Origin: Erythrobacter sp. SG61-1L
GTDB taxonomy: Bacteria; Pseudomonadota; Alphaproteobacteria; Sphingomonadales; Sphingomonadaceae
Assembly: GCF_001305965.1 (NCBI RefSeq)
Contig: NZ_JXQC01000003.1
Coordinates: 1,822,452 to 1,886,451 of the forward strand
Reading direction: 5' to 3'
Length of the DNA: 64,000 bases
How positions within the stretch are numbered: position 1 is the stretch's first letter; each line of letters begins with the position of its first letter. A model generated the notes under the pieces. The model worked only from the letters and a program-made list of their open reading frames with translations. It was not told the origin of the DNA and made no database searches. The position numbers and the translations under genes were made by a program. Positions 25,250 to 34,667 of the stretch are shown here, in pieces.

Positions 25250-25413
25250 CCATAGCCCCAATAAATCCCATTGGCTTAACCGGCCGATGACCGACACTAT
25301 ACAGCATGGGACAATGACGCTTCACCGGCGGCCGCCAATACAGCACCGGCGCACCGCTTCAGAACCCGGCCGAACCCGCACCCGTGGGGAAGGCCCAATA
25401 AAGGGGGTATGTC

Positions 25414-26118
25414 ATGAAGATGCTCAGACTGATTGGAGTTGCAGCCATCGCGCTCGCCGCTGTGCCCGGCACTGCCTATGCACAGGATGAGGAGGAATCC
25501 TCCGGCGCGTGGGAAGTGGATGCCGGGATCGCCGCACTGACCGACTATCGCTTCCGCGGCATTTCGCTGTCCGGCAACGATCCGGAAGTCACCGCCGAAC
25601 TGACCGTTTCCCATGAATCCGGCTTCTATGCCGGCACCTGGCTTTCCAACGTCGATCTTGATGACGGCGCCGACGATCTGGAAGTAGACCTTTCCGCCGG
25701 CTTCGCCACCGATCTTGGCGGTGCCAGCATCGACATTGGCGCGATCTATTACCTCTATCCCGGCAATGACGATTTCAACTATATCGAGTTTACCGGATCG
25801 ATCGGCACCACCATTGGCCCGGCCGACATCACTGTGGGCGTGGCCTACGCCCCCAGCCAGGATGCGCTGGGCAATGTCGACAACACCTATGTCTACATCT
25901 CCGGCGAAGTGCCGATCGAGGGCACGCCCCTCTCCCTGCATGGCACCTTCGGTTATGAGAACGGCGGCTTTGCCGACAACAAGAAGGACTGGCTGGTAGG
26001 CGCCAGCTTCGACATGGGCGCAGGCTTCACTGCCACGCTCGACTACGTGGACACCGCCCATTCTCTGACTTCGCTGGGCGATGCGACTGCGGTATTCTCC
26101 ATCAGCAAGTCATTCTAG
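25414..26118 (+). CDS. TorF-family putative porin
   Basis: A 234-aa outer-membrane beta-barrel protein. The signal peptide MKMLRLIGVAAIALAAVPGTAYA is followed by alternating amphipathic strands and a C-terminal aromatic residue (ISKSF) for barrel assembly. The block VDAGIAALTDYRFRGISLSGNDP is the hallmark of the TorF/Gcw_chp porin family. Likely a passive outer-membrane channel for small substrates. It sits directly upstream of the polyamine ligase gene, suggesting polyamine or amino-acid uptake, although the specificity is not readable. Confidence 0.85.
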   Translation: MKMLRLIGVAAIALAAVPGTAYAQDEEESSGAWEVDAGIAALTDYRFRGISLSGNDPEVTAELTVSHESGFYAGTWLSNVDLDDGADDLEVDLSAGFATDLGGASIDIGAIYYLYPGNDDFNYIEFTGSIGTTIGPADITVGVAYAPSQDALGNVDNTYVYISGEVPIEGTPLSLHGTFGYENGGFADNKKDWLVGASFDMGAGFTATLDYVDTAHSLTSLGDATAVFSISKSF

Positions 26119-26165
26119 GCACCTGGGCGGGGGGCCATGTCCCTCGCCCGCAACGCGAGATATGC

Positions 26166-27515
26166 ATGACCACCGACATTGCGAGCTGGATCAGGGAACG
26201 AGGGATAGCCGAGGTCGAGTGCATCGTGCCCGACATGAACGGCATCCAGCGCGGCAAGGTTCTGCCCGCCAACAAGTTCCTCAAGAGCCTGACCGACAAG
26301 ACCCTGCGCATTCCGGGCAGCGTCTTCATGGTGACGGTGACCGGCGATTATCCCGAGGGGATGGACGGGATCATGCCGGGATACGATCCCGATCTGGTCC
26401 TGATCCCCGACGCGACCACTATCCGCGAGGCGCCCGGCTTCGCCACACCCACTGCCTATGTCATCGCCGATGCCTTCGATGGGGATGACCATCCGATCGA
26501 GATTGCCCCGCGCCAACTGCTCAAGCGCGTGCTGGCCCTTTACGAGAAGCGCGGCTGGCGGCCGGTGATCGCGCCCGAGCTGGAATTCTACCTCGTTTCC
26601 AAAAACCTCGACGCGGATTTGCCGCTGGTTCCCCCGGCAGGCCGTTCGGGCCGCGCGGAAACCGCCAGCCAGCCCTTCGGACTTGAGGCACTGAGCGAGT
26701 TCGAGGACATTATCGAACAGATCTATGACTGGTGCGAAAAGGCCGATCTGAACATCGATACGATGATCCACGAGGCTGGCGCCGCCCAGCTGGAAGTGAA
26801 CTTCATCCATGGCGATCCGCTGGCGCTGGCCGATCAGGCCCTGCTGTTCAAGCGCATCGTCCGGCAGGTGGCGCTGGAACACGGCGTCTATGCCACCTTC
26901 CTGGCCAAGCCCATGTCCGACCAACCGGGCAGCGCCATGCACATCCACCAGTCGATCCTGGACGTGGATACGGGGCGGAACGTGTTTTCCACCCAGAACG
27001 GGCGCGACAGTGCCCTGTTCCGCAGCCATATCGCAGGGCTGGTGCGGCTGATGCCGCAAGTGCTCCCGCTCTTCGCGCCCAACGTCAATTCCTTCCGCCG
27101 GATGCAACCCGATACGGCCGCGCCGATCAATGTCCATTGGGGCACGGACAATCGCAGCTGCGGCCTGCGCGTGCCGGTTTCCGGCTACAAGGATCGCCGG
27201 ATCGAAAACCGCCTGCCCGGCGCCGATGCCAATCCCTATCTGGCCATCGCCGCTTCGCTGATCTGCGGCTATATCGGCATGGTTGACCGGATGCAGCCGC
27301 CCAAGGCCATCACCGGCAGCGCCTATAACAGGGCGCGCACCCTGCCCCGCACGCTGGAAGCCGCGCTGGACCGGTTCAGCCATTGCCGCCCGGTGAAGAA
27401 CCTGCTTGGCGAGGATTTCTTCGACCTGTTCTACGCGATCAAGGAGACCGAGCTGTTCGCCTATCAATCGGTGATCAGTTCGTGGGAACGCGAACATCTG
27501 CTGCTGAAGGTGTAA
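26166..27515 (+). CDS. puuA: Glutamine synthetase-like gamma-glutamylpolyamine ligase (PuuA-like)
   Basis: A 449-aa enzyme of the GS superfamily. The N-terminal beta-grasp region ends in EVECIVPDMNGIQRGKVLP, and the catalytic core has APELEFYLVS, EAGAAQLEVNF, MHIHQSI, NSFRRMQPDTAAP and ENRLPGADANPYLAIAAS. In this family PuuA joins glutamate to putrescine using ATP. The PuuB-like oxidase begins 1 base after its stop, and a PuuD-like hydrolase and polyamine importer lie downstream, so polyamine rather than ammonia is the probable amine. A second GS-like gene follows at 30128. Confidence 0.85.
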   Translation: MTTDIASWIRERGIAEVECIVPDMNGIQRGKVLPANKFLKSLTDKTLRIPGSVFMVTVTGDYPEGMDGIMPGYDPDLVLIPDATTIREAPGFATPTAYVIADAFDGDDHPIEIAPRQLLKRVLALYEKRGWRPVIAPELEFYLVSKNLDADLPLVPPAGRSGRAETASQPFGLEALSEFEDIIEQIYDWCEKADLNIDTMIHEAGAAQLEVNFIHGDPLALADQALLFKRIVRQVALEHGVYATFLAKPMSDQPGSAMHIHQSILDVDTGRNVFSTQNGRDSALFRSHIAGLVRLMPQVLPLFAPNVNSFRRMQPDTAAPINVHWGTDNRSCGLRVPVSGYKDRRIENRLPGADANPYLAIAASLICGYIGMVDRMQPPKAITGSAYNRARTLPRTLEAALDRFSHCRPVKNLLGEDFFDLFYAIKETELFAYQSVISSWEREHLLLKV

Positions 27516-27516
27516 G

Positions 27517-28788
27517 GTGACGGACCACGCGCCGTCCTATTACGCGGCGACCGCCAATTCCTTTCCCGAACAGCCCCCGCTGGCGAGAGAGGTTTCGGCG
27601 GATGTCGTGGTGGTTGGCGGCGGCTTTACCGGCCTTTCGGCAGCCTTGCATGCGGCAGAGGCCGGATTTTCCGTTGTTCTGGTGGAGGCCAACCGCATTG
27701 GCTGGGGGGCATCGGGCCGCAATGGCGGGCAGATGATCCCCGGCATGCGCTGGGGCGCGGCCGATCTGGCGGAAAAGTTCGGCAATGAGAATGCACGGCG
27801 GCTGGTGGCTGTGGCGAACCGTGCGGGTGACCGGGTGCGCGATCGGATCGCGCGCCACCGCATAGACTGCGCGCCCCGCCTGGGCCATTTCCACGCCGCC
27901 GCGAAGCCCGGCCACCTCTATGACATGCGCCGCGAGCTGGACTGGCTGGAACGCAATCTGGGCTATGAAGGCGCACGCATCGTCCGCATGAGCGATGTGG
28001 AAGAATTTGTCGCCAGCCCGATCTATCACGGCGGGGTGTATGACCGGAATGGCGGCCATCTCCACCCGCTGAACTATGCACTGGGCCTGGCCAGGGCTGC
28101 GCTGGATGCAGGGGTGAGGATATTCGAGGGCACACCCGCGCTCGACGTCGATCACGGCTCCCCGGTGATCGTCACGACGCCGGCGGGCACGGTTTCGGCA
28201 AGCCATGGCGTGCTGGCCTGCGATGCCTTCATGGCCTCGGTCGACAAGGCCCTTGGCCGGATGACCATGCCGGTTGCCAATTACAATGTCGCAACAGCGC
28301 CCCTCTCTCCCGAACATGCCGCCGCGCTGATCCCTTCCGGCGCTGCCGTATCGGACAGCAAGTTCGTGCTGAACTATTACCGCCTCAGCGCCGATAATCG
28401 CCTGATCTTCGGCGGGGGCGAGAAATATACCCCCACGCCGCCACGCGACATCCGCAATTTCGTTCGGCCCTATCTGGAGCAGGTATTCCCGCAATTGCAG
28501 GGTGTGCGGATCGATTATGCCTGGGGCGGTCTGGTAGGCGTCACACTCAATCGGCTTCCCGATCTCGGGCGGCTGGGCAATTGCTTCTATGCTCATGGCT
28601 GGTCCGGCCACGGCGTGCTGCTGACTACGCTGGCAGGCGAACTGATCGCAGACGCGATGCGCGGAACGGCCGAGCAATTCGACATGTTCGCCAACCTGCC
28701 CAAGCGTCCATTCCCCGGCGGCGCGCTGCTGAGCCACCCGCTCTATGTTCTGGGCATGTTGTGGTACGCCCTGAAGGACCGGTTATGA
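27517..28788 (+). CDS. puuB: Gamma-glutamylpolyamine oxidoreductase (PuuB-like)
   Basis: A 423-aa FAD-dependent amine oxidase of the DAO superfamily. The dinucleotide-binding motif VVVVGGGFTGLSAALHAAEAG is followed by GWGASGRNGGQMIPGM, a signature of PuuB/OrdL-like enzymes. The C-terminal FAD loop reads FYAHGWSGHGVLLTTLAGEL. It would oxidise gamma-glutamylputrescine to the aldehyde. The start is GTG 27517, one base after the previous stop; its own stop overlaps the next gene by 4 bases (ATGA). Tight packing indicates one operon. Confidence 0.88.
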   Translation: MTDHAPSYYAATANSFPEQPPLAREVSADVVVVGGGFTGLSAALHAAEAGFSVVLVEANRIGWGASGRNGGQMIPGMRWGAADLAEKFGNENARRLVAVANRAGDRVRDRIARHRIDCAPRLGHFHAAAKPGHLYDMRRELDWLERNLGYEGARIVRMSDVEEFVASPIYHGGVYDRNGGHLHPLNYALGLARAALDAGVRIFEGTPALDVDHGSPVIVTTPAGTVSASHGVLACDAFMASVDKALGRMTMPVANYNVATAPLSPEHAAALIPSGAAVSDSKFVLNYYRLSADNRLIFGGGEKYTPTPPRDIRNFVRPYLEQVFPQLQGVRIDYAWGGLVGVTLNRLPDLGRLGNCFYAHGWSGHGVLLTTLAGELIADAMRGTAEQFDMFANLPKRPFPGGALLSHPLYVLGMLWYALKDRL

Positions 28789-30131
28789 TCGCCGACAGTT
28801 CCATCAAGGCGATGATCGCCGCCGAGCGTGACCTTTTCGTGGCGCGCAATCCCCGTTCGGCTGCCCTGGCGATGGAGGCCGCGCGGCACTGGCACCGGGG
28901 CGTACCGTTCCACTGGATGCTCGACTGGGGCACGCCCTTCCCGCTCTTCGTGGACCGCGCGCAGGGCGCAGAATTGTGGGACGTGGACGGCAATCGCTTC
29001 GACGATTTCTGCCTTGGCGACACCGGCTCCATGTTCGGCCACTCCCCTGCCCCAGTTGCCGAGGCGGTTGCCCGGCAGGCCGGGCGTGGGCTGACCTATA
29101 TGCTGCCTTCCGAAGATGCGGTGGTAGTGGCCGATGAGCTGGCAACGCGGTTCCGCCTGCCCTTCTGGCAAGTCACCTCCAGCGCCAGCGAGGCCAATCG
29201 CGCGGTGATCCGCTGGTGCCGGGGCATCACCGGACGCAAGCGCATTCTGGTGTTCAATGGCTGCTATCACGGCGCGGTGGACGATGTATTTGTCGATCTG
29301 CGAGACGGCGTGCCCGAACTGCGCCGCAGCCTTGTCGGGCAGGTCTATGACGTGCGCGAACATACTGCCGTGATCGAATTCAACGATCTCGCTGCGCTGG
29401 AGGCCGAACTGGCGAAGGGCGACATTGCCTGCGTCCTGACCGAACCGGCGCTCACCAATGTCGGCATGGTGCTGCCCGATCCCGGCTATCTGGAAGCCAT
29501 GCGAGGCCTGTGTACGCGCCACGGCACCCTGCTGGTGTTCGACGAGACACATACCATCTCCTCCGGCTATGGCGGCCATACCGGCACCTATGGCCCGCTG
29601 CCGGACCTGTTCGTCCTCGGCAAGCCGGTGGCGGGCGGCGTGCCTTGCGCGGTATTTGGCTTCACCGCCGAAGTGGCAGACCGGATGGAACGGGTCCGCG
29701 CCGAAGGGGAAACCGGCCATTCCGGCATCGGCACCACCCTTTCGGCCAATGCGCTGGCCCTCGCAGCCATGCGCGCCTGCCTTACCGAAGTGATGACGCC
29801 CGCCGCCTATGCCCACATGCTGCCGCTGGCCGCCCATCTGGCCCGGCGCCTGCGCGAAGTGATCGAAGGGCGCGGCCTTGACTGGCACGTGACCCATATC
29901 GGCTCTCGCGGCGAGTTCATTTGCGCGCCCGAAGCGCCGCGCAACGGTACGCAGGCCCGCGCGGCGATGCAGGGGCCGCTGGAACATGCCCTGCACCTGT
30001 TCCTCGTCAATCGCGGCGTGCTTATCGCCCCGTTCCACAATATGACGCTGGTCAGCCCCTATACGACCGAAGCCCAGGTCGAGCGGCTGGCAGACGTACT
30101 CGACGATTGCCTCAAGACACTGATCGGATGA
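28785..30131 (+). CDS. Class III aminotransferase, glutamate-semialdehyde aminomutase-like
   Basis: A 448-aa PLP enzyme. Motifs are DFCLGDTGSMFGHSP, VTSSASEANRAVIRWCRGIT, FNGCYHGAVDDVF and LLVFDETHTISSGYGG, with the PLP lysine in VLGKPVAGGVPCAVFG. The GK-PVAGG-P form and the DTGSMFGHSP box resemble hemL-type aminomutases rather than the two omega-aminotransferases in this window. Being sandwiched by 4-base overlaps between the PuuB-like gene and the second GS-like gene points to an amine or amino-acid transamination in polyamine breakdown. The exact substrate cannot be told. Confidence 0.8.
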   Translation: MIADSSIKAMIAAERDLFVARNPRSAALAMEAARHWHRGVPFHWMLDWGTPFPLFVDRAQGAELWDVDGNRFDDFCLGDTGSMFGHSPAPVAEAVARQAGRGLTYMLPSEDAVVVADELATRFRLPFWQVTSSASEANRAVIRWCRGITGRKRILVFNGCYHGAVDDVFVDLRDGVPELRRSLVGQVYDVREHTAVIEFNDLAALEAELAKGDIACVLTEPALTNVGMVLPDPGYLEAMRGLCTRHGTLLVFDETHTISSGYGGHTGTYGPLPDLFVLGKPVAGGVPCAVFGFTAEVADRMERVRAEGETGHSGIGTTLSANALALAAMRACLTEVMTPAAYAHMLPLAAHLARRLREVIEGRGLDWHVTHIGSRGEFICAPEAPRNGTQARAAMQGPLEHALHLFLVNRGVLIAPFHNMTLVSPYTTEAQVERLADVLDDCLKTLIG

Positions 30132-31525
30132 CCCGGATGACCAAGCCACCCTACAGCTCGAACAAGATCGCTTCCGCTGCGGAGGCCTATGATTTCTTCA
30201 AGGCCAATCCGGATATCGACGCGGTGGACATCATCTTCACCAATATGTGCGGCGTGCCGCGCGGCAAGAGGCTGCGCCAGCATGAGGTGATCGCAGTGTA
30301 TGAATCCGGCCGTTTCCTGCCCGGTTCGGTGCTGGTGGTGGACATTACCGGGCGCGATACGGAAGAGACCGGGCTGGTCTGGGAAGATGGCGATGCGGAT
30401 CGCTATGTGAAGCCCGTACCCGGCACGCTGGTACGTGCTCCCTGGCTGGGCGACCGTGCGGCGCAGTTCCTCACCAGCTTCTACGAGTTGGACGGCACGC
30501 CCAACGATCTCGACCCGCGCCATGTGCTGGGCCGCGTGATCGACCGGCTGGAGGCGGACGGCCTCACTCCGGTGGTTGCAGTGGAGCTGGAATTCTATCT
30601 GGTCGATGTGAAGGGCGGCAAGATCGAGCCTGCCGCCGGGCAGCTGACCGGCCATCGCAGCGATGACATCCAAGTCTATGGCCTGCGCGAATTGCAGGAA
30701 TTCAAGCCCTTCTTCGACGATCTTTATTCCGCTTGCGATGTTCAGGGCCTGCCGCTGGAATCCGCCATCTCAGAATTTGCGCCCGGCCAGTTCGAACTGA
30801 CCCTGCGCCACAAGGCCGACGCCCTGCGCGCCACGGACGAGGCGGCGATGTACAAGCGGCTGGTGAAGGCCATCGCCATGAAGCACGGCTTCGAGGCGAC
30901 CTTCATGGCCAAGCCCTTTGCCGATCAGGCCGGCAATGGCATGCATCTGCACATCTCCATGGCCGACGGGCAGGGCAACAATGCCTTCGCCAGCGAAGAC
31001 CCGGAAGGTGCCCCGCTCCTGCGCCACGCGATTGGCGGCATGAAGGCACTGCTGGCGGATTCCATGGCGATCTTCGCCCCCAACGCGAACAGCTTCCGCC
31101 GGTTCAAGGCCAATTCCTATGCCCCGGTCGCGCCGACATGGGGGGTGAACAATCGCACGGTCAGCCTGCGGGTGCCCGCCGGGCCGCCGCCGTCGCGCCA
31201 TGTCGAACATCGCGTCTGCGGGGCGGATGCCCATCCCACGCTGGCAACCGCTGCGGTGCTGGCCGCGATGCATCACGGCATCGTCAACAAGATCGATCCC
31301 GGCCCGGCCGTGGTCGGCAATGGCTATGCCGATTCCGCGTCCGAAACGCGCCTGCCCAATCACTGGGCCGCCGCAATCGAGGCCTTCGAGAATTCTGACC
31401 TGCTGAAGGACTATCTGGGCGAACGCTTCGTAAAGAACTACGCCATCGTGAAGCAGGTGGAGATGGCGAACTTCATGGGTCAGGTGACCGAACTGGATTA
31501 CGCCTGGTATCTGCGCAGCGCATAA
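30128..31525 (+). CDS. Second glutamine synthetase-like ligase
   Basis: A 465-aa GS-superfamily enzyme: IDAVDIIFTNMCGVPRGKRL, VVAVELEFYLVD, EFAPGQFELTLRH, MHLHISM, NSFRRFKANSYAPVAPTWG and EHRVCGADAHPTLATAA. It differs clearly from the copy at 26166, with a longer N-terminus and HVEHRVCGADAH rather than ENRLPGADAN. A different amine is therefore likely, for example spermidine, ethanolamine or another diamine. Starts at ATG 30128, overlapping the previous stop; an ATG at 30137 is the alternative. Last gene of the operon. Confidence 0.82.
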   Translation: MTRMTKPPYSSNKIASAAEAYDFFKANPDIDAVDIIFTNMCGVPRGKRLRQHEVIAVYESGRFLPGSVLVVDITGRDTEETGLVWEDGDADRYVKPVPGTLVRAPWLGDRAAQFLTSFYELDGTPNDLDPRHVLGRVIDRLEADGLTPVVAVELEFYLVDVKGGKIEPAAGQLTGHRSDDIQVYGLRELQEFKPFFDDLYSACDVQGLPLESAISEFAPGQFELTLRHKADALRATDEAAMYKRLVKAIAMKHGFEATFMAKPFADQAGNGMHLHISMADGQGNNAFASEDPEGAPLLRHAIGGMKALLADSMAIFAPNANSFRRFKANSYAPVAPTWGVNNRTVSLRVPAGPPPSRHVEHRVCGADAHPTLATAAVLAAMHHGIVNKIDPGPAVVGNGYADSASETRLPNHWAAAIEAFENSDLLKDYLGERFVKNYAIVKQVEMANFMGQVTELDYAWYLRSA

Positions 31526-31537
31526 GGCTGGCTTCGT

Positions 31538-32437
31538 TCACTGCCGACGGTGGTTATGCGCCGTTTCCATGAACATGTTCGCCGCATCGCTATGGCGTGT
31601 CAGGCGGCGCCAGCCGATGCCGATATCCACCGTGGGCAGGCTTTCCCGCGTGCGTTTTGACAGGATACGGTCGCCTTCAAGGCTCCATGGGCGATAGACG
31701 AGGTCAGGCATCAGGGTGATCCCCGCCCCGGTGCCGACAAGGCTGCGCACCCCCTCCATGGACGATGTGCGGAACGCCACGCGGGGCGGATGATCGAATT
31801 TCGACCAGATGCCTTCCACCAGCCCTTCCAACTCGTCGAGCGAGAGCATCACGACCGGATCGTTCTCCAACTGGGCGAGCGAAAGCCCGTCCACATTGGC
31901 CAGAGGGTGTGACGGGGCAAGCCATGCCCTGCATTCGCTGCGCAACAGCACTTCGTGGTCGATCGCGCTTCTCTGCTCCAGATTGGAGACGATCAGCAGC
32001 GCCAGATCCAGCTCTCCATTGACCAGCATGTGTTCGATATAGGCGCGCTTGTCCTCCACCAGAGAGACCTGGATGCGCGGAAACAGGCGCTGGAAGCGGG
32101 AGAGGAGGTCGGACAGGAAATAGCCGGTCACCAGCGGGGTAACGCCGATGCGGATATGCCCTTCGGTATGATCCTCGCCCTTGCCCACCCCGCCGGCCAG
32201 ATTGGAGATCGCATCCACGATGGAGCGTGCGTGGCGCAGGAACTGGCTGCCTTCGCGCGTCAGCGTCACGCCCTTGGCATGGCGGTGGAACAGGGTGACG
32301 CCGGTTTCCAGTTCCAGCGTGCGGATCGCATCCGTCACGGCCGATTGCGAAATCCCCACCGCGCTCGATCCGCCGGACACCGAACGCGCTTCCGCCACGG
32401 CGATGAAATAGCGAATCTGGCGGAAGGTGATGTTCAT
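31538..32437 (-). CDS. LysR-family transcriptional regulator
   Basis: A 299-aa regulator. The N-terminal winged helix-turn-helix is MNITFRQIRYFIAVAEARSV, GISQSAVTDAIRTLELETG and LFHRHAKGVTLTREG; a periplasmic-binding-like effector domain (about 90-295) follows. It lies convergent to the ligase operon, 12 bases away, and divergent from the ABC importer, the usual LysR arrangement with an adjacent target. The effector is probably a polyamine or a breakdown product (inference). Confidence 0.9.
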   Translation of the reverse strand: MNITFRQIRYFIAVAEARSVSGGSSAVGISQSAVTDAIRTLELETGVTLFHRHAKGVTLTREGSQFLRHARSIVDAISNLAGGVGKGEDHTEGHIRIGVTPLVTGYFLSDLLSRFQRLFPRIQVSLVEDKRAYIEHMLVNGELDLALLIVSNLEQRSAIDHEVLLRSECRAWLAPSHPLANVDGLSLAQLENDPVVMLSLDELEGLVEGIWSKFDHPPRVAFRTSSMEGVRSLVGTGAGITLMPDLVYRPWSLEGDRILSKRTRESLPTVDIGIGWRRLTRHSDAANMFMETAHNHRRQ

Positions 32438-32491
32438 CTGTCTTTCCGATAGCTCTCGCTTTGCATAATCGACTGGCGCGAAAGGCGATAG
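32436..32491 (+). promoter_or_regulatory. Candidate LysR boxes 2 in divergent promoter
   Basis: Read on the minus strand, ATC-GGAAAGACA-GAT (32436-32450) overlaps the LysR start codon. A second related sequence, CTGGCGCGAAAGGCGATAG (32473-32491), agrees with box 1 at 13 of 19 positions. The 177-base region between LysR and the importer should hold both promoters. Binding is predicted only from motif similarity. Confidence 0.4.
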
Positions 32492-32614
32492 AGAGGTTTC
32501 TTATTTTCGCTCGGGCTGAATTGTGCACTTGCAGCATTTTCAACCTGAGGTAGCATCCCTTCCATGGGGAACAGCACCGGATCGCAACCGGGCACGAAAA
32601 AGGGGTCAGTCCAG

Positions 32615-33727
32615 ATGAACGACTTCGAACTTCCGGCAAGTAAAGGGATGGGCCGCCGCTCTCTACTGCAGGCATTGGGCGTCGCGGCAGTTGGCATCAG
32701 CTTCGGCGGACTTGCCGCCTGCAGCAAGTCTGGCGGCGACAAGCTGGCCGCGACTGGCGAAGAGGCTACGCTCAACTTCTACAATTGGGACACCTATATC
32801 GGTGAGACCACGCTGGACGATTTCAAGGAAGCCAGCGGCATCGAAGTGAATATGAGCCTGTTTGCGACCAATGACGAATTGTTCGCCAAGCTGCGCGCGG
32901 GCAATCCCGGCTTCGACGTGATCGTGCCTTCCAACGATTTCGTGGAGCGCATGATCAAGTCCGACCTGATCGAACCGCTGGACCACGCGCAGATCCCGAA
33001 CATCAAGAACATCGATCCCACCTTCATCGATGTCGCCTATGATCCGGGCCGCAAGTTCTCCATGCCCTATACCTGGCTGACGCTGGGCATCGGCTATCGC
33101 AAGTCCAAGGTGAAAGGCGTTCCCGACAGCTGGAAATATCTGTTCGATTCGGCCGAATATGCTGGCCGCATCGCCCTGCTTTCCGAAGCGGGCGACGTGA
33201 TCCGCCTCGGCGCGAAATATCTGGGCCATTCGGTGAATGCGATCACGCCCGAGATCATCAAGCAGGTCGAAGCGATGATGATCAAGCAGAAGCCCAACAT
33301 CAAAACCTTCCACGAGGACAACGGGCAGGATCTGCTGCTTTCCGGCGAAGTGGACCTGGTGCTGGAATATAATGGCGACATCGCCCAGATCATGACGGAA
33401 GACGACGACATCGACTTCGTGCTTCCCAAGGAAGGCAGCCAGCTCAATTCGGATACTTTGTGCATCCCCAAGGGCGCGCCGCATCCGAAGAATGCCCATG
33501 CCTTCATCAACAATCTGCTCGACGCGGAAGTGGGCAAGAAGATCACCGAAACGATCCTCTACCCCACCCCCAATGCGGCAGCGAAGGCGCTGATGCCGGA
33601 TTCCTACAAGAACAATCCGGTAATCTTCCCGCCGGCGGACCTGCTCGCGAAGTGCGAATACGCTTCCTACAACGAGAAGCTCCAGCCGCTTTACGAAGAG
33701 GCCTTCACCCGCATCCGGGCGGCCTGA
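32615..33727 (+). CDS. potF: Polyamine ABC transporter substrate-binding protein (PotF/PotD-like)
   Basis: A 370-aa periplasmic binding protein. The N-terminus carries a twin-arginine motif (GRRSLLQ, Arg14-15) and a lipobox-like LAAC (Cys36), so it is probably a Tat-exported lipoprotein. The mature protein begins with TLNFYNWDTYIGETTLDDF, the spermidine/putrescine-binding opening, with further family blocks NPGFDVIVPSNDFVERM, PYTWLTLGIGYRKSKV and VLEYNGDIAQIM. ATG 32615 was chosen over the frame start at 32564 because of the AGGGG site and signal layout. First gene of a four-gene importer operon. Confidence 0.9.
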   Translation: MNDFELPASKGMGRRSLLQALGVAAVGISFGGLAACSKSGGDKLAATGEEATLNFYNWDTYIGETTLDDFKEASGIEVNMSLFATNDELFAKLRAGNPGFDVIVPSNDFVERMIKSDLIEPLDHAQIPNIKNIDPTFIDVAYDPGRKFSMPYTWLTLGIGYRKSKVKGVPDSWKYLFDSAEYAGRIALLSEAGDVIRLGAKYLGHSVNAITPEIIKQVEAMMIKQKPNIKTFHEDNGQDLLLSGEVDLVLEYNGDIAQIMTEDDDIDFVLPKEGSQLNSDTLCIPKGAPHPKNAHAFINNLLDAEVGKKITETILYPTPNAAAKALMPDSYKNNPVIFPPADLLAKCEYASYNEKLQPLYEEAFTRIRAA

Positions 33728-33764
33728 GCAACCAGATAGTCAGCCAGCAACCGGGGGGACGCGA

Positions 33765-34667
33765 ATGGAGAGCTGGAAGAACCACAAGGCACTGTTCGCA
33801 ACCATTGCGACAGCGCCGCTTACGTGGCTCATCCTGTTTTTCCTCGCCCCCCTGGGCATAGTCTGGCTCTACAGTTTCGGCACCAATCTGGGCCTGACCG
33901 AGATCGAAATCTCGGGCACTTTCTCCAACTATGCCCGCGCGCTGGAGCCGCTCTATCTCGGCATCCTGTGGAAGTCCGTGCTAGTGGCGGCGGCCACCAC
34001 GGTGATCTGCCTGATCGTGGGCTTCCCGGTGGCACTGGCGATCGTCTTCGCGACCGACAAGTGGAAGCCATGGCTGCTGATGGGCATCATGCTGCCCTTC
34101 TGGACCAATCTGCTGATCCGCACCTACGCGCTGATGGCCGTGCTGCGCACCGAAGGCTATGCCAACCAGACAATCGGCTGGCTGCATGACAAATTCGGCT
34201 GGCTGATGACACTGGTGGGCCTGCCGCCACCCGGCGCCTATGAGCCGATGCACCTGCTCTACAACAATTTCGCGGTGATCTTCGGGCTGGTCTATGTCCA
34301 CCTGCCCTTCATGGTCCTGCCGCTCTATGCCGCGCTGGACAAGCTCGACAAATCGCTGATCGAGGCCAGCCTCGATCTGGGCGCCGGGCATTTGCGCACC
34401 CTGCTGATGATCGTCGCTCCGCTGGCCGCGCCGGGCATCATTTCCGGCATCATCATCACCTTCGTGCCCGCACTGGGCGCCTATCTCACGCCGGACCTGC
34501 TGGGCGGGCCGGACAGCCAGATGATCGCCAATGTGATCGAACGCCAGTTCAAGCGCGCCAATGACTGGCCCTTCGGCGCGGCCCTGTCCTTCATCCTGAT
34601 GTATGCGACCTTCATCGCCATTGCATTCCAGGCCATGAAAGCGCGCCAGGCGGAGGCGCGCCAATGA
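33765..34667 (+). CDS. potH: Polyamine ABC transporter permease (PotB/PotH-like)
   Basis: A 300-aa inner-membrane permease with six predicted helices. The EAA loop reads IEASLDLGAGHLRTLLMIVA, which docks to the ATPase. MPLPFWTNLLIRTYA-like sequence (LPFWTNLLIRTYALMAVL) and LLYNNFAVIFGLVYVHLPFM are typical of the PotB/PotH branch. It overlaps the next permease by 4 bases. Confidence 0.9.
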   Translation: MESWKNHKALFATIATAPLTWLILFFLAPLGIVWLYSFGTNLGLTEIEISGTFSNYARALEPLYLGILWKSVLVAAATTVICLIVGFPVALAIVFATDKWKPWLLMGIMLPFWTNLLIRTYALMAVLRTEGYANQTIGWLHDKFGWLMTLVGLPPPGAYEPMHLLYNNFAVIFGLVYVHLPFMVLPLYAALDKLDKSLIEASLDLGAGHLRTLLMIVAPLAAPGIISGIIITFVPALGAYLTPDLLGGPDSQMIANVIERQFKRANDWPFGAALSFILMYATFIAIAFQAMKARQAEARQ